A stretch of DNA of 64,000 nucleotides from Glycocaulis alkaliphilus (GTDB lineage: Bacteria; Pseudomonadota; Alphaproteobacteria; Caulobacterales; Maricaulaceae), in assembly GCF_004000605.1 (NCBI RefSeq), contig NZ_CP018911.1, forward strand, positions 2,108,001-2,172,000, written 5' to 3'. Position numbers and translations under genes: made by a program. The notes under the pieces were generated by a model. That model was not told where the DNA came from. It did no database searches and worked only from the letters and a program-made list of their open reading frames with translations. Below, piece after piece: positions 48,175-55,606 of the stretch; the first letter of the stretch is position 1; every line of letters begins with the position of its first letter.

Positions 48175-48201
48175 AAAAAAGCCGCCCTAAAGGCGGCTTT
48201 T
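48175..48201 (-). terminator. Strong intrinsic terminator after hicB, facing gp9
   Basis: On the minus strand GCCGCC, loop TTTAG, GGCGGC is followed by six T residues, with an AAAA/TTTT extension of the stem that makes it bidirectional. It lies 51 bp after the hicB stop and 36 bp before the gp9 start. It ends the hicA-hicB message but also lies in the path of a gp8-to-gp9 GTA transcript. Confidence 0.88.
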
Positions 48202-48252
48202 GATCAGGTGGGGAGGGCGCGTTGCCTCACCTTAAGGAAATCACCCTGTCAG

Positions 48253-48690
48253 CTAATTGCTGGTCACCAGCTTAGGGCGGGGAGTGGCTGCTGTCCTACG
48301 AGGGGATGGCGGCAATGGCCACGCAGGACCGCCAGCGATCCGCAGGAAGTTAGGACCGCATTCTTCAAGCTCGCGAACCTGAGCATGCAAATCCCGTATA
48401 ACTTGCATTTGCTCATCGATAGTCTTTTGCGCGTTCTCCAACGCCTCACAAATTTCTCTGTCGCGCTTCTCTGCAGCAGCGCGCCCGCAACCCGGCTTGG
48501 GCGCTTTGCGACCCATCGCCTTTTGCGCAGACAGCCACTGCTCAATCGCATCAAGCGCGTTTTCCAGCGCCTCCTGCGGGGTGTCGCCGTCAGAAAGGCA
48601 CCCATTCAAATCGGGTACAACAGCAATGTACCCGCCACCCTCTTCATCGGGCAGTGGAGCAACCAGAATCTCGTACTGGTTATTTGCCAT
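48253..48690 (-). CDS. HicB-like antitoxin with extended coiled-coil tail
   Basis: This is a 145-residue protein. The N-terminal HicB domain (about 1-60) has YEILVAPLPDEEGGGYIAVV followed by PDLNGCLSDGDTPQEALENALDAIEQWL. The C-terminal part (about 70-120) is a charged coiled coil (ENAQKTIDEQMQVIRDLHAQ) and ends in a Pro/Arg-rich tail, so it lacks the usual HTH or ribbon-helix-helix DNA-binding domain. GGAGG lies 6 bases before ATG 48690. It overlaps hicA by 11 bp. It neutralises the toxin next to it. The gene lies in visibly less GC-rich sequence than the GTA genes around it. Confidence 0.85.
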   Translation of the reverse strand: MANNQYEILVAPLPDEEGGGYIAVVPDLNGCLSDGDTPQEALENALDAIEQWLSAQKAMGRKAPKPGCGRAAAEKRDREICEALENAQKTIDEQMQVIRDLHAQVRELEECGPNFLRIAGGPAWPLPPSPRRTAATPRPKLVTSN

Positions 48691-48988
48691 TGTCATCCTC
48701 CTGCATGTGCAAGTGCGCGCAGCAAAACTCCGCGAACAGCCTAATATATAGCGGCTTAATCGGTCGTTTATAAGGCACGGTCACGTGACCTTGCGTCACA
48801 TGTACGCTTGAGAAAACGTAATGGCTCCCGCCATTTGGGGACTGAACACGAAGCCCAACCTTCTCGGCAACACTCACGACCTGCTCAATCCGCCAATCAT
48901 CTTTCGGATTGGCGAGCATTTTTTGTAGCGTTTTCGGCAGCTTAGCGCCCGACTTAGGCATTTTCGCCGCAACTGGCCGCCGAGCCAT
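48680..48988 (-). CDS. HicA-like mRNA interferase toxin
   Basis: This 102-residue protein has the HicA fold signature VVSVAEKVGLRVQSPNGGSH then YVFSSVH, with the catalytic His in GGSHYVF and VTVPYKRPIKPLYIR near the end. HicA toxins cut mRNA. The ATG at 48988 has a GGGGAGAG site and is preferred over the frame start at 49015. It is transcribed with the overlapping hicB in the same direction as the GTA genes and inserts between gp8 and gp9. It is longer than the typical 60-80 residue HicA, mainly through an N-terminal basic extension (RRPVAAKMPKSGAKLPKTLQ). Confidence 0.82.
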   Translation of the reverse strand: MARRPVAAKMPKSGAKLPKTLQKMLANPKDDWRIEQVVSVAEKVGLRVQSPNGGSHYVFSSVHVTQGHVTVPYKRPIKPLYIRLFAEFCCAHLHMQEDDNGK

Positions 48989-49131
48989 TGCGCTCTCCCC
49001 TGTTAGTCTCGACACAACATCACCGGCTTGGTGGAGTCAACTAACGTCGTAAGTCCCAGCGTACGGGGCGGCCCAACATGTGCCGTCGCCGCCACGCAGG
49101 ACAAGGCGTTACTCTCTTTCTAGGTTGAAAA

Positions 49132-49542
49132 TCAGACGGTCTGGACCAGCGCCCTGATCCGCACCAGGCCGTGGACGGCGCGTTCGTCTGCGCCCTCGAA
49201 ATGGTCGGTGTAGACGCATCGGCAGAGGACAAGGCGCCAGCCATCAGGCAGGGCGAACTGCGCATTGTGCAGCGCGGAGGCAATCGCGCCGGTGATGGAT
49301 TTCACTTGCCCAAAGTCATGGCGGCGGGTCCAGACATGAAGGGTCAGGCGATGCTCGCTCAGGGGTGCGCTATCACCATCCAGCGGTCGGCTCTCGCCCC
49401 GGCCCAGCGCCACATAAGGGTAGGCCGCGCCCGCCGGTGCGCGGTCATGGATGCGTGGTGGATTACCGAGCTGTTCCTGCACGCCCGCATCGGCCGCGAG
49501 ATGCGCAAGGATAGCGGCCTGCAGCGCCTTGGCCGCGCTCAT
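49132..49542 (-). CDS. GTA tail terminator, DUF3168 family (gp8-like)
   Basis: This is a 136-residue protein starting MSAAKALQAAILAHLAADAG. It has the DUF3168 signature RIHDRAPAGAAYPYVALGRG and LHVWTRRHDFGQVKSITGAI. The family forms the tail terminator at the head-tail joint. It overlaps gp6 by 4 bp (ATGA), so g7 is missing here. Downstream comes the HicAB insertion. Confidence 0.92.
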   Translation of the reverse strand: MSAAKALQAAILAHLAADAGVQEQLGNPPRIHDRAPAGAAYPYVALGRGESRPLDGDSAPLSEHRLTLHVWTRRHDFGQVKSITGAIASALHNAQFALPDGWRLVLCRCVYTDHFEGADERAVHGLVRIRALVQTV

Positions 49543-50138
49543 AACCGCACCTGCCGGAAGGGCCGTAAGAGACTCTCCACCGTTTCGGGCAGGCGCGCCG
49601 GGCCACGCCCCGTGGCGAGCGAAGGTTCGCTGGCCGCATAGCCTTCGGTCACCAGGCGCAATACCGCCTCGATCAGGGCGGGCGGCACGTCGCTGGCGGT
49701 CTCGCCATAACCTGCGGTGAAGTCGATTTCGATGCCCGCCGCCAGCCGCCCCGGCCTTGGAAAAGCAAAGGGCGCGCGGGCGATCAGGCGTCCGGGGTCG
49801 GCGCTGGCGTCGACGCGGTATTCGTCCGCATCCCAGAGTGTTACCTCGCCTGCGCGGTCGAAAATGCGCACGGCCTCCACGCTGACGGCAGGGGCAACCG
49901 CCAGCGCGAAGGCCGTGCCACAGCCCGACAGCCGGCGGATCGGCCAGCCATCGAGTGTCTCGCGGAAAGTACGGACAAGAAGCGCCCGGCCCGTCTCGGC
50001 CTCCACCCGCGCGGTTGCCGTATTGATGAGCGCGGTGATGCTAGCGTCCTCGCCCGCATGGCCGACACGCAGCCACGCCTTGGCATCAGACAGCGCAATA
50101 GGCGCTGCGGGGGCTGCCCCCAGCGTTTGAAGTCCCAT
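49539..50138 (-). CDS. GTA head-tail connector/adaptor (gp6-like)
   Basis: This 199-residue protein has the family pattern ALSDAKAWLRVGHAGEDASI at the start (phage connector ALxxxKxxLRV motif) and IEIDFTAGYGETASDVPPAL near 145. In RcGTA gp6 sits on the portal and connects head and tail. The gene ends in direct contact with gp8 (4-bp overlap). A repeat-filled gap of 198 bp separates it from the capsid gene upstream. Confidence 0.9.
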   Translation of the reverse strand: MGLQTLGAAPAAPIALSDAKAWLRVGHAGEDASITALINTATARVEAETGRALLVRTFRETLDGWPIRRLSGCGTAFALAVAPAVSVEAVRIFDRAGEVTLWDADEYRVDASADPGRLIARAPFAFPRPGRLAAGIEIDFTAGYGETASDVPPALIEAVLRLVTEGYAASEPSLATGRGPARLPETVESLLRPFRQVRL

Positions 50139-50179
50139 GGGAGAAGCTCCTCAGAAGTTGGGGAAGCGCGGACCCTTTT

Positions 50180-50308
50180 CTCCCCCCGTTTACGAGCGGG
50201 GTGAGACGCGAAGCGTCGAACGCGCGAAGGGCCGAGGGGGGGGGATTGCACGAAACAAGCTCCCCCCTCCGCCTTCTTCGAAGGCACCTCCCCCGTAAAC
50301 GGGGGAGG
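50180..50308. repeat. Interspersed palindromic repeat, family A copy 2 (gp5-gp6 gap)
   Basis: This 129-bp element has arms CTCCCCCCGTTTACGAGCGG and CCTCCCCCGTAAACGGGGGA, the same layout as copies 1951-2062 and 53833-53963. The middle differs (AGCGTCGAACGCGCGAAGGG). It fills most of the gap between capsid and connector genes. Confidence 0.8.
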
Positions 50309-50336
50309 AAACCTGCTTGCGGAAGCTAAAACCGCC

Positions 50337-51545
50337 CTAGCTCTCGCCAAACTTCAACAGCTTGATGGCGTTGAAGTCCTGCACCCCGCCGCCGACGCGC
50401 TTGGTGGTGTAGAAGAGCACGTAGGGCTTGGCCGAATAGGGATCGCGCAGGATCTCGATGCCCTGGCGGTCGACCACCAGATAGCCGCGCTCGAAATCAC
50501 CAAAGGCAATCGCGTACGCATTCGCGCCAATGTCGGGCATGTCCTCGGCCTCGGTCAGCGGATAGCCCATCAGGCTCGCGTCCTGACCGGCGTTTACCGC
50601 CGGCTGCCAGATATAATTGCCGTCCTGGTCCTTCAGCTTGCGGATGCGCGACACGCTCTGGCGGTTCATCACAAAGCGCGCGTTTGAGCGGTAGCCGGTA
50701 GCGGGCGCATAGATCAGATCGATCAGCGCATCGACCGGATCCTCATCGAAATCGCCCGCCGCGCCGGTGGCGACATAGCCGATCTCGCCCCAGCCTTGCG
50801 TGCCTTCCGGCTCCTTGTCATAGGCGAGGAAGCCGCGCGGCTGGTTGGTGCCATTGCCGGACACAAACGCCTTGCCCTCCTCGGCGGCGAACACGTCGCG
50901 CACCTCTTCGGCCAGCCACTGATCAATATCCACCAGCGCATCATCGAGGATCACCGGCGTGGCCGCCGGCATGGCGTAGAGCTCGGCCGTCGGGAACTCG
51001 ACCAGCGTGATCTCCGGCGTCGCCGTCTGGTTACGCACGCCGGTCTCGGCAGACCAGCCGGCGACAGCGCCGCCCAGGCTGACGGGCTTCCTGAAGGTGT
51101 GGCTCGTGGTCTGGCGCACGGATGCAATCGCGCGGATCGGGGAGACGCTGGCCAGCAGGCGGTTGATCATCGCCTCGGTCTCCGGCGGGGCGACATAGCC
51201 GCCATCGCCCGGCGAGCCAGCCGAGAGGGCCTTGGCTTCGATCAGGGCAGAGGCATCGCCCCGGCGCACATAGGCGTTCCAGCCGGGATGGGCGGCGGAC
51301 TTGCGCCCGATGGAGGGGCGCGTGGCGTCCACGCTCATGCGGTCCAGCGCCGCCTTCTGGCGGGTCAGGGCCGCATCAATGCGCGCCACTTTCTCCTCCA
51401 GCAGCACGTCAGAGGATTTGCGCTTCTCGATCTCGGAAAGGCGCTGGTCATTGGCGCTCTTGAAGCGCTCGAAAGCGGAGAGAAAATCGTGCAGCGCGGC
51501 GCGGGTCTGCGCATTGGGCGCACTCATTTTGGTTTCACGGGACAT
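50337..51545 (-). CDS. GTA major capsid protein, HK97 family (gp5-like)
   Basis: This is a 402-residue protein. An N-terminal helical scaffold or delta domain (about 1-95, coiled-coil-like HDFLSAFERFKSANDQRLSE) is removed by the prohead protease in the family. The HK97 fold follows from about 105 (SAGSPGDGGYVAPPETEAMI to VGGGVQDFNAIKLLKFGES). It forms the GTA head. The ATG has AAGGA upstream. It lies 45 bp after the protease gene on the same strand. Confidence 0.96.
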   Translation of the reverse strand: MSRETKMSAPNAQTRAALHDFLSAFERFKSANDQRLSEIEKRKSSDVLLEEKVARIDAALTRQKAALDRMSVDATRPSIGRKSAAHPGWNAYVRRGDASALIEAKALSAGSPGDGGYVAPPETEAMINRLLASVSPIRAIASVRQTTSHTFRKPVSLGGAVAGWSAETGVRNQTATPEITLVEFPTAELYAMPAATPVILDDALVDIDQWLAEEVRDVFAAEEGKAFVSGNGTNQPRGFLAYDKEPEGTQGWGEIGYVATGAAGDFDEDPVDALIDLIYAPATGYRSNARFVMNRQSVSRIRKLKDQDGNYIWQPAVNAGQDASLMGYPLTEAEDMPDIGANAYAIAFGDFERGYLVVDRQGIEILRDPYSAKPYVLFYTTKRVGGGVQDFNAIKLLKFGES

Positions 51546-51590
51546 GGGGTTTCCTTCGTGTCGGTCAGGGATGTGAAAAGGGGGTGGGGA

Positions 51591-52082
51591 TCAGGCCAGA
51601 ACCGTGTCGAGAAAGGCTTCGACCGGTTCTGCGGCGGGCGCGGCAGGCGGCACGATGTCGAGGCGCGCGCCGTCGGCCATCGGGAAGGTGACGATGGAGA
51701 TTTCCCAAAGATCCACTTCCGTCAGGATGCGGCCGCCGCCCGAGGGCCGGACGGTTTCGGACACGGCCCGGAAACCGATGGAGAGGCCATCGACCGCGCC
51801 TTCGCGGATCAGGGCGGCGGTGGCGGCGCTGCGCGGGGTGGTGCCGGTCAGATGGCCGCGCACGAACAGGCCGCGCTCATCCTCATAAATCTCGTCCCAC
51901 ACGCCGACGGGCTCTTCCGCGTCGTGCTGGAACAGCATGCGGATACCGCCCGCCCCGCGCGTGGCCAGGCTGTCGGCGAACGCGCCGCGGCGGATGATGT
52001 CGCCGGAATAGTCCTCAATATCGAACACGCTGGCATAGCCGGCGATCTCGAGCCTTTCGCCCGAGCCGTCATCTGCTGTCAT
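51591..52082 (-). CDS. GTA prohead protease, HK97 family (gp4-like)
   Basis: This 163-residue protease has a catalytic His53 in RMLFQHDAEEPVGVWDE and Ser101 in VDGLSIGFRA, in the herpesvirus/HK97 protease fold. It cleaves the capsid scaffold domain during head maturation. An AAGGAGG ribosome site precedes the ATG. It lies between the capsid gene and a repeat-filled gap. Confidence 0.94.
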   Translation of the reverse strand: MTADDGSGERLEIAGYASVFDIEDYSGDIIRRGAFADSLATRGAGGIRMLFQHDAEEPVGVWDEIYEDERGLFVRGHLTGTTPRSAATAALIREGAVDGLSIGFRAVSETVRPSGGGRILTEVDLWEISIVTFPMADGARLDIVPPAAPAAEPVEAFLDTVLA

Positions 52083-52125
52083 CTGACAGCCTCCTTTTTG
52101 TTAGGGGGTCGCTTGAAAAATGAAA

Positions 52126-52149
52126 CCCCGGACGCGAAGCGATCCGGGG
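52126..52149. repeat. Short hairpin repeat, family D copy 1 (gp4-gp3.5 gap)
   Basis: CCCCGGACGCGAAGCGATCCGGGG in two arms, CCCCGGA and TCCGGGG, with GCGAAGCG between them. A second copy lies at 54001-54024 with one base difference. Both are preceded by TGAAA. Confidence 0.8.
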
Positions 52150-52164
52150 GCGGGATTTGAGGGT

Positions 52165-52268
52165 TGGGTATCGGTCAATACCTCGTCATTCCGGCGAAAG
52201 CCGGAACCCAGCGGGCTCTGGAAAACTGGGTTCCAGATAGCGGCTTACGCCGCTTCTGGAATGACGAG
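52165..52268. repeat. Family B repeat with 48-bp direct repeat, left copy (gp4-gp3.5 gap)
   Basis: The first 48 bp (52165-52212), beginning TGGGTATCGGTCAATACCTC, are identical to 54086-54133. The family B element continues to CTTCTGGAATGACGAG at 52268. The same block exists on the other side of the portal gene, 1.92 kb away in the same orientation. Confidence 0.9.
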
Positions 52269-52299
52269 TTGAAGGGCTTGGAAGAAGTGTGGACTTCAC

Positions 52300-52372
52300 G
52301 GCGCGCAGCGCCGAAAAGCGCGAACGCGCGCCCGAGCTAATGCGAGGAGCGACGCGCGGAGGCGCGGAGCAC
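52300..52372. repeat. GC-rich interspersed repeat, family F copy 1 (gp4-gp3.5 gap)
   Basis: TGCGAGGAGCGACGCGCGGA then GGCGCGGAGCA matches the reverse complement of 56155-56237 closely (only a few differences), so it is the same element in opposite orientation. Less similar sequences lie near 46093 and 61699. The rest of the gap shows no gene. Confidence 0.6.
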
Positions 52373-52386
52373 AAAGAAAAGAGAAA

Positions 52387-52632
52387 CTACTCCCCCGCCA
52401 GCCGCCTTTCGATGCGCTCCAGCGCGAGGCGGGTATAGGCGGAGTTTTCCTCCAGCCGGGCGATGCGCTCATAGACCGGGGCGGTCGCCTCCACGCGCAA
52501 TTCCAGATGGCGGATGCGTTCAGAGGTCGCGCCGGCCCAGATCAGCCCGCCCGCGGTCTGCAGGGCCAGCGTGACGAGGACGCCAAGGGTTATCTGCCGG
52601 TCGATGCGCCAGCCAATGGGCCGTTCAGTCAT
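52387..52632 (-). CDS. Small membrane coiled-coil protein in the GTA g3.5 position
   Basis: This is an 81-residue protein. One membrane helix (about 14-36: ITLGVLVTLALQTAGGLIWA) is followed by a charged helix (about 42-80: RIRHLELRVEATAPVYERIA). Three ATG codons occur in a row. The third (52632) is 6 bases from GGAGG and is preferred. It overlaps the portal stop by 8 bp. A small ORF also occurs here in RcGTA (g3.5), but I cannot confirm homology. It may be membrane-tethered and help head assembly (inference). Confidence 0.72.
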   Translation of the reverse strand: MTERPIGWRIDRQITLGVLVTLALQTAGGLIWAGATSERIRHLELRVEATAPVYERIARLEENSAYTRLALERIERRLAGE

Positions 52633-53788
52633 CATCATCCTCCGTGTCTGCAAGCGATTTCAGGCCGAGCAGCTCGCGCTTCTCGCCATCGGTCAGGAAC
52701 TCCGCCTCGCCAATGCGTTTCCAGCGGGCCAGACGCTCTTCAGAGAGGGCGGGCAGCGCATCCTCATCGGGGCGGATGTCAAACCCGCCCCCCAGCCAGG
52801 GGGAGAGCCAGCCATTGAGCGAGGCGCAGGTCTTCCTCGCCAGCGGCAATATGGTCTGGCGGTAGAAGGCGAGGTTCGCCTCGCGGTAATTGGCGTAGGT
52901 ATTATCGCCCGGCAGACCCAGCATCATGGGCGGCACACCAAAGGCCAGAGCGATCTCGCGCGCGGCCTCGCGCCTTGCGGCAATGAAGTCCATCTCGGCT
53001 GGCGAGTGGCCCATCGGCTTCCACTCCAGCCCCCCTTCCAGCAGCAGAGGCCGCCCGGCATTGGCAGGGCCGGAATGCAGGGTTTCCAGCTCGTCTTTGA
53101 GGCGCTGATATTGCTGCTCGGTCAGGCGCGCGTCAGAGCCATCCTTCGATGTCACCACCAGCGCGCCGGAGGGGCGGGCGGCATTGTCCAGCAGGGCTTT
53201 CGCCCACGCCCCGCCCGCATTGTGGACATCCACCGCGCGGGCAGCGGCCTCCAGGGGCGGGGTGCCATAATGATCGTCCGACGGGTTGAAGAGTTTGAGA
53301 TGCAGGACAGGGCTTTTGCCGCTCGCCCGGTCGCGCTCGATAAGGCGGCGATCAGCGCCATTGCGGTATTCCCAGGCATCCGCCCAGCCCTTCGGCCCCG
53401 GCACCACGCGCACCCGGTCCGGGCGCAGCACGAAGAGGGCGGACGGGCCGTCATAGCCTTCCGCGATCTCCAGATAGGCATTGCCCGCCACCTGCAGATG
53501 ACCGTGAAACAGCTCCATAAGCTCCACGCCGGTCTGGTCCGGGTTGGGCTGGGTCAGCAGTGTTCTCACCGCATCCGCCGCCCTGCCCTGCCCCTCGATG
53601 CGCAGCGGCACCGCGGCGGCGGCCTCGGCGATCAGCCGGATACAGCGATGGGCGACGGCATTGCGCCCATAGCCCTCGCGCGACAGGGCCGCATAGTCAC
53701 ACGGGCTCCACGCAGGACGGGGAGACAGCGACAGCGCCACCAGCCTGCCCGCGCTCTTGCGCTGCAGTCCAAACCATTGTCGTAACAT
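52625..53788 (-). CDS. GTA portal protein, HK97 family (gp3-like)
   Basis: This 387-residue protein is of the phage HK97 portal family. Landmarks are MELFHGHLQVAGNAYLEIAEG near 97, LHLKLFNPSDDHYGTPPLEAA near 150 and LALPGDNTYANYREANLAFY near 280. It forms the dodecameric DNA entry channel of the head. The start is ATG at 53788 (MLRQWFGLQRKSAGRL). The longer frame starts in a repeat. The ribosome site is weak (AAAGAGAAAA). It is followed closely by the g3.5-like gene and preceded by a 555-bp repeat-filled gap. Confidence 0.95.
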   Translation of the reverse strand: MLRQWFGLQRKSAGRLVALSLSPRPAWSPCDYAALSREGYGRNAVAHRCIRLIAEAAAAVPLRIEGQGRAADAVRTLLTQPNPDQTGVELMELFHGHLQVAGNAYLEIAEGYDGPSALFVLRPDRVRVVPGPKGWADAWEYRNGADRRLIERDRASGKSPVLHLKLFNPSDDHYGTPPLEAAARAVDVHNAGGAWAKALLDNAARPSGALVVTSKDGSDARLTEQQYQRLKDELETLHSGPANAGRPLLLEGGLEWKPMGHSPAEMDFIAARREAAREIALAFGVPPMMLGLPGDNTYANYREANLAFYRQTILPLARKTCASLNGWLSPWLGGGFDIRPDEDALPALSEERLARWKRIGEAEFLTDGEKRELLGLKSLADTEDDDD

Positions 53789-53832
53789 GGGTTTTTCTCT
53801 TTTTTGTTGCGTAGTTGGACGCATATCTCTTT

Positions 53833-53963
53833 CTCCCCCCGCCTGCGGGGGGAGTGCCCCTGCAAGGGGCGAGGGGGGGATTTGCAAAAGAAAAGTGTCC
53901 CCCCTCCGTCAGCTGCGCTGCCGTTCGTCGCTCCGCGCCTCACCCCGCCGTAAACGGGGGAGG
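53833..53963. repeat. Interspersed palindromic repeat, family A copy 3 (gp2-gp3 gap)
   Basis: This 131-bp element has CTCCCCCCGCCTGCGGGGGG at one end and CCGTAAACGGGGGAGG at the other. The structure is shared with copies at 1951-2062 and 50180-50308, with an inner CTGCGCTGCCGTTCGTCGCTCC insertion-like variation. Confidence 0.8.
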
Positions 53964-54000
53964 AAACCGGGCCGTCTGGACGCCACTCCAACGGTTGAAA

Positions 54001-54024
54001 CCCCGGATGCGAAGCGATCCGGGG
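54001..54024. repeat. Short hairpin repeat, family D copy 2 (gp2-gp3 gap)
   Basis: CCCCGGATGCGAAGCGATCC then GGGG, differing by one base from 52126-52149. It lies 61 bp upstream of the right copy of the 48-bp direct repeat, compared with 15 bp for the left copy. Confidence 0.8.
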
Positions 54025-54085
54025 CCTGGTGCCAATGCTGCCAGAGATCCCGGCTCTCGCCACCGCTCGGCCGGGAGTTCAGGAA

Positions 54086-54199
54086 TGGGTATCGGTCAAT
54101 ACCTCGTCATTCCGGCGAAAGCCGGAACCCAGCCTGTTTATGATCTCTGGGTTCCGGGGCTCCCCCGGATCAAGTCCGGGGTTCGCCCGGAATGACGAG
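54086..54199. repeat. Family B repeat with 48-bp direct repeat, right copy (gp2-gp3 gap)
   Basis: 54086-54133 are identical to 52165-52212. After that the two family B copies diverge in the middle (here CTGTTTATGATCTCTGGGTT and a TCCCCCGGATCAAGTCCGGGG hairpin), then both end in GGAATGACGAG. Confidence 0.9.
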
Positions 54200-54255
54200 G
54201 GGAGAGGCATATTGCTTCCACCTTTGCCCACCCGGCGCGCAGCGCCAGCAAGAAT

Positions 54256-54338
54256 GGATCCCCGGTCAAGCCGGGGAACCCGGTTTTGTTGATCTCTGAC
54301 GTATCAACCGGGGTCCCCCGCCCCGACGGGGGACCCAG
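54256..54338. repeat. Hairpin repeats, family C (gp2-gp3 gap)
   Basis: GGATCCCCGGTCAAGCCGGG GAACCC is followed by GGGGTCCCCCGCCCCGACGG GGGACCCAG. The second unit is identical to the one at 56474-56502. It lies immediately upstream of the terminase stop codon. Confidence 0.7.
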
Positions 54339-54343
54339 AAAAC

Positions 54344-55606
54344 TCATATCCACCGAAGCCTCGGCTCAGCGCCGCTTCCCTTAAGCGCCGCAATCGCCCA
54401 GACGAGGGCGTCCACCCGGTCGGGGGAGCCGGTAAAGCCCGGCGCGCCAAAGGCGCACATCTGGTCTTCCAGCCCCGGCATCCGCGCGCCGTGCGCCACC
54501 CGGCCCATCGCATAGAGCGCGGCGACAGGTTCGGCCCGCGCGCGTTTGGCCCGGCTGGCATGGACGAGGCGCACCGGGAGCCCCGGCAGCGCGGCGGCGA
54601 GCACCGCGCGCACCATCTCCCCGCCCTGATTGCTCTCGGCGACGACGCTGTCGGCCTCATGCGCGGTGAAGGCTTTGGCGACCTGTTTGGCCCAGCCCTC
54701 AGGCCGGGCGCGCAGGGAATAATCGGCGATCACGCGGAACACCTGCCTCGCCCCCTGCCCCGCCGCACCGGCCACTACAATTCCGCATTCATCGCCCGTG
54801 GACCCGGCCGGCGGATCAACGGCGACGACAATCCTCTCCGCTTCCACCGCCTCGCGGGCGAGCGCGGCATCGATCATCTCGCGCGTCCACAGCGCGCCTT
54901 CAGGATCGTCGACCAGACGCCCTTCCAGCTCCTGCAGAGCCAGGCGCGACGCGCCATAATGCTCACGCAGCGCCTTGATGAAGCCCGGCGCCAGATGGGC
55001 GGCGTTCTCCTCGCTCGTCGCATGGGTCACGACCGTGCCGTGCGCCGCGATCAGGCGTTTGAGCGCCGGCAAGGGCCGGGGCGTCGTCGTCACCATCAGG
55101 CGCGGATCATCCCCCAGCCGCAAACCAAAGCGCAGCATGTCCAGCACGCCTTGCGGATAGCGCCAGGCGGCAAATTCATCGGCCCAGGCGGTGTCAAACT
55201 GCGGGCCTCTCAAGGCATCCGGGTCTTCGCCCGAAAACGTGTAGGCGACCGCGCCGGACGGCCAGACAAGGCGGCGGCGTGTCGCTTCCCAGACCGGGCG
55301 CTCCCTTCGCGGCCCCAGACTGCGCAGGCCGGACGGCCCGGCAATCATCACCTCGCGCACATCGCCATGCGTCGGGCCGACCAGCGCAATGCGCCCGGCC
55401 CCGCCCGCAATGCGCGCGCGTATCCATTCGGCCCCTGCGCGGGTTTTGCCGGCGCCGCGCCCGCCCAGAAATAGCCAGGCTTGCCAGTCTCCTTGCGGAG
55501 CCAGCTGGGCGGGGTGCGCCCAGCTTTGCCAGTCATCGAGAATGCGTTCGGCCTCACGGGCATCGATGGAGGCGATGAGCGCATCAATCCCGGCTGGCCG
55601 TCGCAT
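54344..55606 (-). CDS. GTA large terminase subunit (gp2-like)
   Basis: This 420-residue ATPase-nuclease has Walker A GGRGAGKTRAG (about 48-58), Walker B-like FDTAWADEFAAWRYPQG near 150, and the nuclease-domain first Asp in RIVVAVDPPAGSTGDECGIV near 265. It packages about head-full DNA into GTA particles. ATG at 55606 overlaps gp1 by 23 bp. ATG at 55663 (19 residues longer) is an alternative. All ATPase and nuclease segments seem intact. Confidence 0.94.
   Translation of the reverse strand: MRRPAGIDALIASIDAREAERILDDWQSWAHPAQLAPQGDWQAWLFLGGRGAGKTRAGAEWIRARIAGGAGRIALVGPTHGDVREVMIAGPSGLRSLGPRRERPVWEATRRRLVWPSGAVAYTFSGEDPDALRGPQFDTAWADEFAAWRYPQGVLDMLRFGLRLGDDPRLMVTTTPRPLPALKRLIAAHGTVVTHATSEENAAHLAPGFIKALREHYGASRLALQELEGRLVDDPEGALWTREMIDAALAREAVEAERIVVAVDPPAGSTGDECGIVVAGAAGQGARQVFRVIADYSLRARPEGWAKQVAKAFTAHEADSVVAESNQGGEMVRAVLAAALPGLPVRLVHASRAKRARAEPVAALYAMGRVAHGARMPGLEDQMCAFGAPGFTGSPDRVDALVWAIAALKGSGAEPRLRWI

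Noticed and set aside
52514-53785. A 423-codon open frame antisense to the portal gene
   Set aside because: Shadow frame, no domain, and overlaps a well-supported portal protein.
52165-54133. The 48-bp direct repeats as attachment sites of the HicAB insertion
   Set aside because: They flank the portal gene, not hicAB, which lies more than 3 kb away.
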